Below, one piece after another: positions 24,045 to 32,413 of a DNA stretch of 63,669 nt. Position 1 is the first letter of the stretch, and the number at the start of each line of letters is the position of its first letter. The notes beneath the pieces are model-generated. The model ran no database searches. It was given only the letters and a program-made list of their open reading frames with translations, and had not been told where the DNA came from. This DNA comes from DAOTUB01 sp034437455 (GTDB lineage: Bacteria > Chloroflexota > Anaerolineae > B4-G1). The stretch spans positions 1-63,669 of the forward strand of contig DAOTUB010000076.1 of the NCBI GenBank assembly GCA_034437455.1, given 5' to 3'. The position numbers and the translations under genes were made by a program.

Positions 24045-26972
24045 CTATTCTCGGCTAACCACGATAGGGAGCAACTCGATGTACCGTTCGGGGACTGGAG
24101 CGCCATCTACCAGGGTGACGGGGCGCTCGCCGGTGGCGGCGTCGTACATGCCAGCCCGCAACGTGTACTCTCCCACGCGCGCGTCGGAAGGGATCGGGAT
24201 GGTGTAATGAGTCTCGATCACCTCACCCGGCAACCACTGGTTGGAGTAATACGCGCCTTCCTGCACCCAACTGTCGGTCTGAGCCAGCAGCGTCCCATCG
24301 GGGCCAACCAGGTGATTGAAGACGGCATAGATCGGTTCCATCCGGCGCAACGCTTTCCAGTAAAGCGTCAATTCGACGGCGCCGCCAGGCTCGACGGTCG
24401 CCGCAGCCAGGTCGTAGCCCAGCAGTCTCACGTCGTCGCCCATCACCACGTCCAGGCGCTGCTCCATCGCCGGCGCCCGATAGCGACGCGGACGGGCCTC
24501 GATTGCCACCTCCGGCAACGCCACGCTCGCGCCGGAAAGCTTTTCTTCACGCTCCCACCAGTCGAGCACTTTGTACGAGCGCGTCCCATCCATCGGCAGC
24601 GGCGCCCCGGCAGCGTCGTAGACGGTCAAGCGGATCCGGTAATCCCCCGGCGGTGCGTCTGTCGGCAAGGGGAGAGTATGGTGGCCTTTCAGCACTGCAC
24701 CAGCCTGCCAGCGGCTGGTGGGGAACCAATCGACAACCGGCGGGACACGTTGTTCCACCAGCGGTGTTCCATCGCCGTTCACCAGTTCGATCCCCAACTC
24801 GCAATCCTCCGTGGGGAACGTCATCGCTTGCCAATAGAGATCAAATAAGAGGGGGTTGCCTTGCGTGAAGCTTTCTCCCCAGGGCACGTACCCGGCCAGC
24901 GCCAGCGTGTCGCCAAAGACAGCGCGCACTTCACGACCGGGCAGCGCCTCGATCTCCTGGGCAGTAGGCACGGAGTGGCCCACGCGCACCCGGCCCAGCT
25001 CGAAGGGATCTCCTCCCTCCGGCAGCCACTCGTCTCCCTCCGGCGGAAAGACGCGCACGCGAAGCACATAGTCGCCGGGGGGGACGCCGAGCGGAACGAC
25101 CAACCCGCGTCGCTCGATAAAGGTCTCGCCAGCATTCCATCTCTGCGTGTGAGCGTGGGCCGCTCCGACGTCGAACTGGTACTCCTCCCAGTCGCCGGTC
25201 GGACCGCTCAACTCCAGCCGCAGCATCAGCTCGTGCGGAATATCCCGGAGAGCGCGCCACTGGGTTAGAATCAGGATCGCTTCCCCGATGGTCGGCTCCA
25301 GGTTTGCCAGCGCCACACCTTCCAATTTCAAACGCCCCGATCCCGGGCCAAAGCGAACGTCCACGCGCTCCACACGCTCATATCCTTCCTTTCTCCTGTG
25401 CAAAATTGTGGGCAGAAATACCTGGAAAGAAAAGTCCCCTGCCATCGGCTCGCCGTTCTCGGACGAATCCTCGGTCAGGATCGCCGGTACTTCCTCAACC
25501 GGGGCAACGCGGTAAAGCGTCAGGTTCCACTGAGACCAGACCTGGTGGGTGTGCTCGTGCAGCCAGCGAGCGACGAGCCAGTCTGGATCCACAGGTTCGA
25601 CGGAATTGTAGGAAACCCAGACGCGGTCGTGGGTCTCGAATATCTCGGTCAACGTTTCTGCGGCCAACTCGGCGTCTACCTTGAGATCGCGCAACGGGAT
25701 AGTATACGATGGTAATGGCCCCACATCGTAATAAAAGAGCAGCCACCGTTGCCAGGGTCCGTGAAGCAGCAATCCATCGCCGGGACGAGCGTGCGCTCGC
25801 AGATATTCTATCCGGGCGCGAAAGCTCTCGCTCAGCGGAGCATAGGTGGGTTTGTAAGCATAGAGGTCCACAAAGAGGATTCCAAGGAACAATGAACAAC
25901 GGACAAGGAACAATGAACAATGAACAATCGACGATTTGATTGGCCGAGCGGTTGACCAAGATAGAGCGGATCCCAGGATCAGGATGACGGCAGGTAACGC
26001 TGCTGTCAGGTAGCGGCCGGTCACGCGCTCTGGCAAGGCCAGGACCGCGATCAATGGCACGCCCAGCAGCAAGCCCAGCAACACCCCCTCCTGTTTGTGT
26101 CCACGCGGCAGCAGGAGATTCCGTCGTTGAGCCAAGCCGAGGCCGAGCACCGTCAAGAGCAGCGGCAGGCCCAGGTGGTACCAGTTGGGGCGGATTGTGG
26201 CGCCCAGGTAGAGTCCGTTGAGGGCGCGGAATAACGCCTCCCAACGCACGCGCGAGGCAATGCCTTTCTGCCAGATGGAAGCCAGCGTAGCCCACAATCC
26301 CGGCGCGAGGAATGCCCAGAGAACCATGCTCCCACCCAACGCGAGATGAACGGCCAGCCAGCGCGCCCACAGATGGCGGTAACGTCGCCAGTTCACGAGC
26401 AAGAATAGATCTTGAGCGACGAGTACGAACGCCATAAAGTAATGGGTGAACATCCCCAGACCGGTCACCAGCCAGAAGAGACCCCACCAGCGCGCTTGAT
26501 CTTGACTCAATAGCCGGACAAAGATAAAAGTGGAAAGCACACTCCACAAAGCGAGCAATACGTACATCCGCGTATCCTGCGAAACTCGCACGTGGAAAGG
26601 GGAAATCACGAGCAGAAGGGTCGTCAACAGCGCCGCCGAGGGACGCATCGTCTGCCGGGCCAGCCGGTACATCGCCGCTGCCGTCACAAGCCCGATGCCG
26701 ACGGACAGGAAACGGACGGCGAACTCGCTTCGCCCGGCCAGTGGCATCCAGAGGGAAAGCAACAGGTAATAGAAGGGGGGATGCTCGCGAATGGCATCGC
26801 GCAGGTAGGCGAATATCCCCAGGGGTCCCCGGGCGGCGATAAAAACGCTGCCGACCTCGTCGAAGGTCAACTCCCGATCGCCCAACGTGCAGGTGCGCAG
26901 CGCAAAGGCCAGGAGCAGCATGCCGACCACTGCCCAGGAGATCAGGTTGCGCCAGCGTTGCGTCGTGCTCAT
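24045..26972 (-). CDS. GT39/PMT-type membrane glycosyltransferase with beta-rich C-terminus
   Basis: 975 aa. The PMT_2/ArnT pattern is clear: first loop ELTFDEVGS with the Asp-Glu pair D38-E39, EHPPFYYLLLSLW, SPFHVRVSQDTRMYVLLALW, GLGMFTHYFMAFVL. Twelve or so membrane segments occupy 1-370; then a periplasmic region and, from about 500, three beta-sandwich-like domains similar to the tails of the two following genes. An odd segment FSFQVFLPTILHRRKEGYE in the middle resembles the C-terminal motif of secreted proteins of this organism. Within the last membrane segment lies a heptamer repeat (25887-25928) encoding HCSLFLVRCSLFLG. First gene of the three-gene operon. Confidence 0.82.
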   Translation of the reverse strand: MSTTQRWRNLISWAVVGMLLLAFALRTCTLGDRELTFDEVGSVFIAARGPLGIFAYLRDAIREHPPFYYLLLSLWMPLAGRSEFAVRFLSVGIGLVTAAAMYRLARQTMRPSAALLTTLLLVISPFHVRVSQDTRMYVLLALWSVLSTFIFVRLLSQDQARWWGLFWLVTGLGMFTHYFMAFVLVAQDLFLLVNWRRYRHLWARWLAVHLALGGSMVLWAFLAPGLWATLASIWQKGIASRVRWEALFRALNGLYLGATIRPNWYHLGLPLLLTVLGLGLAQRRNLLLPRGHKQEGVLLGLLLGVPLIAVLALPERVTGRYLTAALPAVILILGSALSWSTARPIKSSIVHCSLFLVRCSLFLGILFVDLYAYKPTYAPLSESFRARIEYLRAHARPGDGLLLHGPWQRWLLFYYDVGPLPSYTIPLRDLKVDAELAAETLTEIFETHDRVWVSYNSVEPVDPDWLVARWLHEHTHQVWSQWNLTLYRVAPVEEVPAILTEDSSENGEPMAGDFSFQVFLPTILHRRKEGYERVERVDVRFGPGSGRLKLEGVALANLEPTIGEAILILTQWRALRDIPHELMLRLELSGPTGDWEEYQFDVGAAHAHTQRWNAGETFIERRGLVVPLGVPPGDYVLRVRVFPPEGDEWLPEGGDPFELGRVRVGHSVPTAQEIEALPGREVRAVFGDTLALAGYVPWGESFTQGNPLLFDLYWQAMTFPTEDCELGIELVNGDGTPLVEQRVPPVVDWFPTSRWQAGAVLKGHHTLPLPTDAPPGDYRIRLTVYDAAGAPLPMDGTRSYKVLDWWEREEKLSGASVALPEVAIEARPRRYRAPAMEQRLDVVMGDDVRLLGYDLAAATVEPGGAVELTLYWKALRRMEPIYAVFNHLVGPDGTLLAQTDSWVQEGAYYSNQWLPGEVIETHYTIPIPSDARVGEYTLRAGMYDAATGERPVTLVDGAPVPERYIELLPIVVSRE
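25887..25928. repeat. Six-unit 7-bp tandem repeat inside the GT39 gene
   Basis: GAACAAT, GAACAAC, GGACAAG, then three perfect GAACAAT units. The unit length is not a multiple of three, so a gain or loss of one unit would shift the frame. Confidence 0.8.
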
Positions 26973-27032
26973 AGGGTCACCTTGGGCGTGAGGGATGGGT
27001 ATTTCTTGCTCTGCGGCTTTGCAAAGTGGCTC

Positions 27033-27776
27033 CTACACCTTGCAAGGCGGTTCACCGGCAACCGACTTGATCAACTCGGCCGCCGCTTGAACCTGCTCCT
27101 CCGCGCCGCTAATCCCGAGCCAGGCCGCGCCTTCCGCGCCATAAACGCCGCCGGCCGCGATCAGGCAGGCATCGGCGCCCGTCAGCAGTTTGATGGCGTC
27201 CAGTTCGGTGAAAATCTTGCCAGGCACGGGCAACAGGCGCGGCCCCTTGGCGTCTGGAGCGTTGCATCGCTGGGCCAGCACATCTACGTCTTCGAGCACG
27301 CGCTTTTCCAGGCCCACGGGCACGATCAAGCGCACCCGCCGCCCGACCACCGCCGCGAGCGCCGCCAGAATTGTCCCGCCCTGTGGATGGCCGATCTGCA
27401 CGGCGGCCTTGCCGCGCGCGTCGAACGCGTTCGCCCCTTTCAAGACCACGTCGCCCGCCTCGAGATCGTCCACCGCGTCAAAGATGGTCTTGCCCTGTTG
27501 CCACTCGCCGTCGCGGATGACCACGTCCCCCAGGAGCTTGGCCTTGATGATTTTGGCGCCAGGAGCGACCGTCATCCCACGACGGAAACCCTCCCGCGAG
27601 AATCCCTCGGCCTGCCCCAGCGACGTCAATATTTCTTCGGCCACGTAACCGTTCGTCGTACCGGCGATGACGACCAACGTTCCCTTTTCGAGCACGCGCT
27701 TGATGTCGGGGTGCTGAGCCATGCCCTTGCCGATCAATCGCTTGCCCATCACCGTAGTCACACAGAGTTGCTTCAT
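27033..27776 (-). CDS. Conserved hypothetical protein, possible small-molecule-binding fold
   Basis: 247 aa, ATG 27776. Glycine-rich strands and loops: GTLVVIAGTTNGYVAEEIL, DVVLKGANAFDARGKAAVQIG, HPQGGTILAALAAVVGRRV, TGADACLIAAGGVYGAEGA. The layout suggests a mixed alpha/beta enzyme or regulator, but I recognise no family and no catalytic signature. It is transcribed away from the DUF5678/CCA genes and is separated by 60 bases from the GT39 gene downstream. No membrane segment or signal peptide. Function unknown. Confidence 0.7.
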   Translation of the reverse strand: MKQLCVTTVMGKRLIGKGMAQHPDIKRVLEKGTLVVIAGTTNGYVAEEILTSLGQAEGFSREGFRRGMTVAPGAKIIKAKLLGDVVIRDGEWQQGKTIFDAVDDLEAGDVVLKGANAFDARGKAAVQIGHPQGGTILAALAAVVGRRVRLIVPVGLEKRVLEDVDVLAQRCNAPDAKGPRLLPVPGKIFTELDAIKLLTGADACLIAAGGVYGAEGAAWLGISGAEEQVQAAAELIKSVAGEPPCKV

Positions 27777-27858
27777 TTTGGTCTCTCCTCGTTTGATCTC
27801 ATAAAGACGTTCATTAACGCAGCTATTCTACCACGCTCCCCTGGGGAGGCAAACGGAC

Positions 27859-27888
27859 TTGACAATCCTGCCCTTTGTCCAGTATCAT
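27859..27888 (+). promoter_or_regulatory. Promoter upstream of the DUF5678 gene
   Basis: TTGACA (27859-27864), 18-base spacer, TATCAT (27883-27888). The ATG at 27898 is only nine bases beyond the -10 box, so the transcript is nearly leaderless. The block resembles the promoter at 62343-62370. Confidence 0.6.
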
Positions 27889-27897
27889 GCGAACACG

Positions 27898-28101
27898 ATG
27901 AAACGAGACCAACCATCGTTGCCGAACCTTGTCCCTTATGCCGGTCGTTGGGTGGCGCTGGTACGCGGGCGCGTGGCTGGCGTGGGCTGGACGGCCGACG
28001 AAGCCCGTCGAGCCGCCAAGCGCAGCCGCCCCAAAGAGGAGCCGCAGTTGCTCTTTGTATCCGCCGTAGAGCCGTCCAATGAAAACAAGTCGCTCACCTG
28101 A
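27898..28101 (+). CDS. DUF5678 family small protein
   Basis: 67 aa: LPNLVPYAGRWVALVRGRVAGVG, then TADEARRAAKRSRPKEEPQLLFV, the characteristic short beta-beta-alpha pattern of DUF5678, often found in Chloroflexota beside retroviral-protease-like or other small genes. Function unknown. The start at 27898 is set by the promoter directly upstream. The CCA-adding enzyme gene follows after 6 bases, so the pair is probably co-transcribed. Confidence 0.8.
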   Translation: MKRDQPSLPNLVPYAGRWVALVRGRVAGVGWTADEARRAAKRSRPKEEPQLLFVSAVEPSNENKSLT

Positions 28102-28107
28102 CTGAAG

Positions 28108-29613
28108 ATGAACATACAAATTTCTCCTTCCGACTGGCCCCTGAAACAGATCCGCGCCATCGCCGCCGAGCGCGGCGTACGGGTCTGGGTGGTGGGCGGC
28201 GCTGTGCGCGACGCGCTGCTGGAGCGCCCCGTGCACGACTGGGACTTTGCCACAAACCGGGACGCACTGGATCTCGCCCGGGCGGTGGGCGACGCGCTCG
28301 GCGGGGCCTACTTTCCGCTGGACACGGAACGAGGCACGGGCCGGGTCATCCTGACAGCGGAGCATGGCGCGCGATTGGAGCTCGATTTCGCCGTCCTGCG
28401 CGGCCCCGATCTGGAGGCCGACCTGGCCGCACGGGATTTCACCATCAACGCGATGGCGCTGGACGAGACGGGCGCGCTGGTGGACCCACTGGGCGGCGAG
28501 GCTGACGTGAAAGCCAGGCGCATCCGCGCCGCGAGCGAGCGCGCCTTCCAAAAAGATCCGCTGCGCACGTTGCGCGCGGCGCGGTTGGAGGCCGAGTTGG
28601 GTTTCGAGATCGAGCCGCAGACGGCGGCCTGGATCCGTCGCGACGCGCCGCTGCTGACTCTCCCGTCAGCCGAGCGGCTGCGGGACGAGTTCGCGCGCGG
28701 GATGGCGCTTCCGGGCGCGTCCGCCTACCTCCGGCGCCTCGACGAGCTGGGCCTGCTGCCCCACGTGGCGCCGGAGCTGGAGACACTCAAAGGTGTCGCC
28801 CAGTCGCCGCCGCACCGCTTCGACGTCTGGCGTCACACGCTGGCGATCGTGGACACGCTGGAGATGGTCGTCGCCGCCGTCACCGGCGCGTCCTCTCGCC
28901 CCAGGCCGCGCGCGCTGGCAGATGCCCCTCCTGCCGCGTGGGGCGACATCGCGCGGACGCTGAGCCAATTCAGCGGCGATGTGCGCGAACACCTGGCGGT
29001 CGAACCCTGTACTGGCCGCAACCGCGCTCTGTTGCTCAAACTGGCCGCCCTGCTGCACGACATCGGCAAGCCCGAGACCTGGTCGGAGGAGGATGGATAT
29101 ATTCACTTCTACGGTCACGAACCGGCGGGAGCGCGGATCGCAGCCGCGCGACTGCGAAGGCTGCGCTTCAGCGGCGACGAGGTGAGACGGGTGCGTACGA
29201 TCGTCGAGGGCCACCTGCGCCCGCCTCACCTGGCGCGCGCCGAAAAGGTCACCCGCCGAGCTGTCTATCGCTACTTTCGCGCTACGGGCGATGCAGGCGT
29301 CGAGATCGTGTTACTCAGCCTGGCCGATCACCTGGCGACCTGGGGACCTAACCTCCAGGAACGCCGTTGGGCGCGGCGGCTGGAGGTGGCGGAGCTTTTG
29401 CTGAGCCACTACTTTGAGCAGCGCGAGGAGACGGTCGCCCCGCCGCCGCTCCTCAGCGGCCACGACCTGATGACCGAGCTGGGTTTGGAGGCCGGGCCAG
29501 AGATCGGGCGACTACTCGAGGCGCTGCGAGAGGCCCAGGCAGCCGGGGAGGTGAGAACGCGGGAAGAAGCGTTGACTCTGGCTGCACAGATCTCGGACGC
29601 TGCGACGAGGTGA
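28108..29613 (+). CDS. cca: CCA tRNA nucleotidyltransferase / poly(A) polymerase family, with HD domain
   Basis: 501 aa. Class II nucleotidyltransferase head: VWVVGGAVRDALLERPVHDWDFAT (GGxVRD and DxD), followed by ARDFTINAMALD and DPLRTLRAAR, the motifs for CTP/ATP selection when adding or repairing the CCA end of tRNA. A C-terminal HD domain (LLHDIGKPETW, then YGHEPAGARIAAARLRRLRFS) is as in bacterial two-domain forms. An extra stretch of about 45 residues (ASSRPRPRALADAPPAAWG) sits between head and HD part. Start ATG 28108. Confidence 0.92.
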   Translation: MNIQISPSDWPLKQIRAIAAERGVRVWVVGGAVRDALLERPVHDWDFATNRDALDLARAVGDALGGAYFPLDTERGTGRVILTAEHGARLELDFAVLRGPDLEADLAARDFTINAMALDETGALVDPLGGEADVKARRIRAASERAFQKDPLRTLRAARLEAELGFEIEPQTAAWIRRDAPLLTLPSAERLRDEFARGMALPGASAYLRRLDELGLLPHVAPELETLKGVAQSPPHRFDVWRHTLAIVDTLEMVVAAVTGASSRPRPRALADAPPAAWGDIARTLSQFSGDVREHLAVEPCTGRNRALLLKLAALLHDIGKPETWSEEDGYIHFYGHEPAGARIAAARLRRLRFSGDEVRRVRTIVEGHLRPPHLARAEKVTRRAVYRYFRATGDAGVEIVLLSLADHLATWGPNLQERRWARRLEVAELLLSHYFEQREETVAPPPLLSGHDLMTELGLEAGPEIGRLLEALREAQAAGEVRTREEALTLAAQISDAATR

Positions 29614-29628
29614 CAAGACCAATGCACA

Positions 29629-29657
29629 TTGACGATGGGCACAGATTGTGTTATGAT
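29629..29657 (+). promoter_or_regulatory. Promoter of the Uma2 gene, part of a repeated promoter block
   Basis: TTGACG (29629-29634), 17-base spacer, TATGAT (29652-29657), then AAGGAGGTGA before the ATG at 29678. Bases 29614-29664 align without gaps to 52514-52564 (about 40 of 51 identical), which is the promoter of histidine kinase 2. Confidence 0.8.
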
Positions 29658-29677
29658 GGTCGCAAGGAGGTGAGTCA

Positions 29678-30310
29678 ATGTCTCAGGCTACTCGAACTGC
29701 GGTAGAACTAACGCACCCAGTTCCGGCGGCGACTGTTTCAGCGCCGGTGCAGCAGGCGCTGCCTCAAGAAAAGAGAATCTGGACGGCCGAGGATTTGTTA
29801 GCTTTGGCTGACGACGAGAACCGCTATGAATTGGTGCGGGGGGAGTTGATTATGATGACACCGGCAGGTATCCGTCATGCCAAGTTTGCTGCACGCCTAG
29901 TGGGAGCAATTAGTAATTACCTCGGAGATCGCGAATTGGGCGAGGTTTACACCGCTGAACCCGGCTTTGTACTAGAAAGCGAGCCACAGACTATTCGCGC
30001 CCCGGATGTAGCTTTTATGCGACGAGAGCACATCCCCCCTGAAGGAGAGCCCGAAGGATTCTGGGAGGGCGCCCCAGACCTTGCGATCGAGGTCATCTCG
30101 CCCTCAGAGACAGCCAAAAATATCCACGAGAAGGTGGCTGACTATTTGCGGGCCGGCACACAGTTGGTCTGGCTGGTCTACCCCGATAGCCAAACGGTGA
30201 TGGAGTACCGTCCCCCAATGAAGGCGCGGCGATTGACCGTCGAGGATGACCTGGACGGAGGCGACGCTGTTCCGGGATTCCGTTACCCCTTGAAGCGACT
30301 CTTTGCCTGA
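29678..30310 (+). CDS. Uma2 family protein (DUF820), PD-(D/E)XK nuclease fold
   Basis: 210 aa. The Uma2 pattern is complete: WTAEDLLALADDENRYELVRGEL, GIRHAKFAARLVGAI, the acidic/catalytic run IRAPDVAFMRREHIP, and PDLAIEVISPSETAKNI followed by KVADYLRAGTQLVWLVYPDS. These proteins are numerous in Chloroflexota and cyanobacteria and have a restriction-like fold, but a cellular role is not established. Strong promoter and consensus ribosome site; a monocistronic gene ending 7 bases from the convergent ldh-type gene. Confidence 0.9.
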   Translation: MSQATRTAVELTHPVPAATVSAPVQQALPQEKRIWTAEDLLALADDENRYELVRGELIMMTPAGIRHAKFAARLVGAISNYLGDRELGEVYTAEPGFVLESEPQTIRAPDVAFMRREHIPPEGEPEGFWEGAPDLAIEVISPSETAKNIHEKVADYLRAGTQLVWLVYPDSQTVMEYRPPMKARRLTVEDDLDGGDAVPGFRYPLKRLFA

Positions 30311-30317
30311 CCGGTGC

Positions 30318-31421
30318 TTAGAAGTAAGCCTCGTATCCAGTGATCCCTAAATTGTCCCGCATGATCTGCAATTCCTGGCGTAGATTGAGATTGACGGGAA
30401 TGCCCTGCTTGCGGATCTGCTTTTCCTTCTCGTATTCTTTTTCGCCAGCCACGTAGATGCGCGTCTCTCCGGGCGCTTTGCGCGCGTTCTGCAACGTGCG
30501 CATGATCTGACCCGTGATGCGGCGGGAGACCTCCAGCGGGATAAAGTGCTCGACGTCAATCGCCAGGAAAAAGTGGCCCAGCATGTAGGGGCGGCGAGAG
30601 CCATCCTCGGCGAACCCCAACAGGTCTTTCATGAACACCCCTCCGCACAGTGAGGCCGAGAGGATCTCGACCATGGTGGCCAGATCGTAGCCTTTGTACC
30701 CGGCCAGCAGTTCTCCAGCGCCGCCCAACGGCAGCAGTGCCGCTTCCGCTTTGCCAAAATCCTCGAGCGCCTGATCCGGGTCGGTGAGCGGATTTCCCTC
30801 GGCGTCAATGACCCAGCCTGTGGGGACGGGTTTTTCGGCGCGGGCCAGCACCTCGATCTTGCCCCGCTGGGTGATGGAGGTGGCCCCGTCGAAGCAGAAA
30901 GGATACGGCTCGTCGGACGGAGCGGCGAAGGCGATGGGATTGGTGCCCAGCATCGGCTCGGTGCTAAAGGTGGGAGCGATGGCCGGGCGAGCGTTGGTCA
31001 CGGTGAATCCCATCATCCCCTCCTTCGCCGCCATCAGGGGATAATAGCCGGCGATGCCAAAGTGGGTGCCGTTGCGCACGGTCACCGCGCCCAGGCCATA
31101 CTGCTTGGCCTTGTCCATCGCCATCCGCATAGATCGGTGAGCGATCACGTGCCCCATCCCGTGATGACCGTCCACCAGGGCAGTGGTCTCCGTCTCTTTG
31201 ACGATCTCCATCTCGGTCTGGGTGAACTGGACGCCGGCCTCGATACGGTCATAGTAATATTTGAGGCGGCCCACGCCGTGCGATTCGATGCCCCGCAGGT
31301 CAGAGGTGATGAGCACCTCTGCGCAGATACGGGCCTCATCCTCGGGGACGCCGAGGTCCTGAAACACGTCCATCATGAAATCTTGGATGACTTCGACGGG
31401 AATGCGCGTAATCTCTGTCAT
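30318..31421 (-). CDS. Malate/L-lactate dehydrogenase family (Ldh_2) oxidoreductase
   Basis: 367 aa. NAD(P)-dependent 2-hydroxyacid (malate, lactate, ureidoglycolate or similar) dehydrogenase of the non-Rossmann YlbC/Ldh_2 fold. Signatures: SDLRGIESHGVGRLKYY with the catalytic His, VRNGTHFGIAGYYPLMA, MLGTNPIAFAAPSDEPYPF. Start ATG 31421, behind AAGGAG and matching family length; a longer reading frame lacks a ribosome site. The substrate cannot be told from sequence. No pathway neighbour. Confidence 0.9.
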   Translation of the reverse strand: MTEITRIPVEVIQDFMMDVFQDLGVPEDEARICAEVLITSDLRGIESHGVGRLKYYYDRIEAGVQFTQTEMEIVKETETTALVDGHHGMGHVIAHRSMRMAMDKAKQYGLGAVTVRNGTHFGIAGYYPLMAAKEGMMGFTVTNARPAIAPTFSTEPMLGTNPIAFAAPSDEPYPFCFDGATSITQRGKIEVLARAEKPVPTGWVIDAEGNPLTDPDQALEDFGKAEAALLPLGGAGELLAGYKGYDLATMVEILSASLCGGVFMKDLLGFAEDGSRRPYMLGHFFLAIDVEHFIPLEVSRRITGQIMRTLQNARKAPGETRIYVAGEKEYEKEKQIRKQGIPVNLNLRQELQIMRDNLGITGYEAYF

Positions 31422-31526
31422 TTCGCTGCTCCTTGTGTCTTGTGGATCCAAACGATCTCGTTGAAAAACGCACTATATCAGATAAACCCCTGATGTCAAA
31501 CTCTTCTGAACGGATGATCGGGCGAA

Positions 31527-31555
31527 TTGCCAATCTGAGCAGAATAGACTACAAT
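31527..31555 (+). promoter_or_regulatory. Promoter for the yebC-ruvC-ruvA cluster
   Basis: TTGCCA (31527-31532), 17-base spacer, TACAAT (31550-31555). AGGAGGT lies before the yebC ATG at 31625. Confidence 0.65.
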
Positions 31556-31624
31556 ATACACAGTAGCGGTGTAGAGACAGACTCAACAAGTTGCAATGAT
31601 CGACAGGAATAGGAGGTAAGAGGT

Positions 31625-32380
31625 ATGTCAGGTCATAGTAAATGGTCCACCATCAAACACAAAAAAGCCGCCGAGGATGCCAAGCGAGGCAAAATCTTTA
31701 CGCGGCTGGCGCGGGAGATCGCCGTCGCGGCACGCGAGGGGGGCGGCGATCCCGACATAAACTTTAGCTTGCGCCTGGCCATAGACAAAGCCAAGTCCGC
31801 CAATATGCCCAAGGACAATATTGAGCGGGCCATCAAGCGCGGCACCGGGGAGCTCAAAGGGGACGAACTCGTCGAGATGACGTATGAGGGGTATGCTCCC
31901 AACGGAGTTGCTCTGTTAGTGCAATCGCTCACCGATAACAAGAACCGTACCGTGTCCGATCTTCGCAGGGTATTCAGCCGGCAAGGCGGTACGCTGGCCG
32001 AGGCGGGCGCGGTCGCCTGGCAGTTTACTTGCAAAGGGTACATCACGATCGCCCCCAATGGCATAGACGAAGACAGAGTTTTTGAGGTAGCGGTGGAAGC
32101 AGGGGCAGAGGACATCGAGTTTGGCGACGATCTGATCGAGGTCCACGTGGCTATAGAGCACTTCCAGGCGGTGCGGCAGGCGTTGGAGGACGCCAGCATT
32201 GCTTGTGAAACTGCCGAGATGACAATGGTGCCCCAGACAACGATAAAATTGGAGGCAAAGGAAACTCTGCGCATCATGAAGATCATTGACGCGCTGGAGG
32301 AATTGGACGATGTGCAGCAGGTTCACTCCAATCTGGACATCAGCGATGAGATGATCGCCAAGTACGAGACCTTGTCGTGA
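31625..32380 (+). CDS. yebC: YebC/PmpR family protein
   Basis: 251 aa. Begins SGHSKWSTIKHKKAAEDAKR, with FTRLAREIAVAAREGGGDP and NMPKDNIERAIKRGTGEL, the N-terminal family signature. The acidic surface domain (YEGYAPNGVALLV, TDNKNRTVSDLRRVFSRQGG) follows. YebC proteins act as transcription regulators or, for the TACO1 branch, in translation of proline stretches; the latter is notable because this genome encodes long Pro/Thr-rich linkers. First gene of the Holliday-junction cluster. Confidence 0.96.
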   Translation: MSGHSKWSTIKHKKAAEDAKRGKIFTRLAREIAVAAREGGGDPDINFSLRLAIDKAKSANMPKDNIERAIKRGTGELKGDELVEMTYEGYAPNGVALLVQSLTDNKNRTVSDLRRVFSRQGGTLAEAGAVAWQFTCKGYITIAPNGIDEDRVFEVAVEAGAEDIEFGDDLIEVHVAIEHFQAVRQALEDASIACETAEMTMVPQTTIKLEAKETLRIMKIIDALEELDDVQQVHSNLDISDEMIAKYETLS

Positions 32381-32413
32381 ATACTCAGCCGAATAGTAGA
32401 GGACTGGGGCAGG

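Noticed and set aside
26592..28082. 496-aa open frame on the plus strand
   Set aside because: Covers the complement of two minus-strand genes (GT39 and the 247-aa protein) and ends inside the DUF5678 gene.
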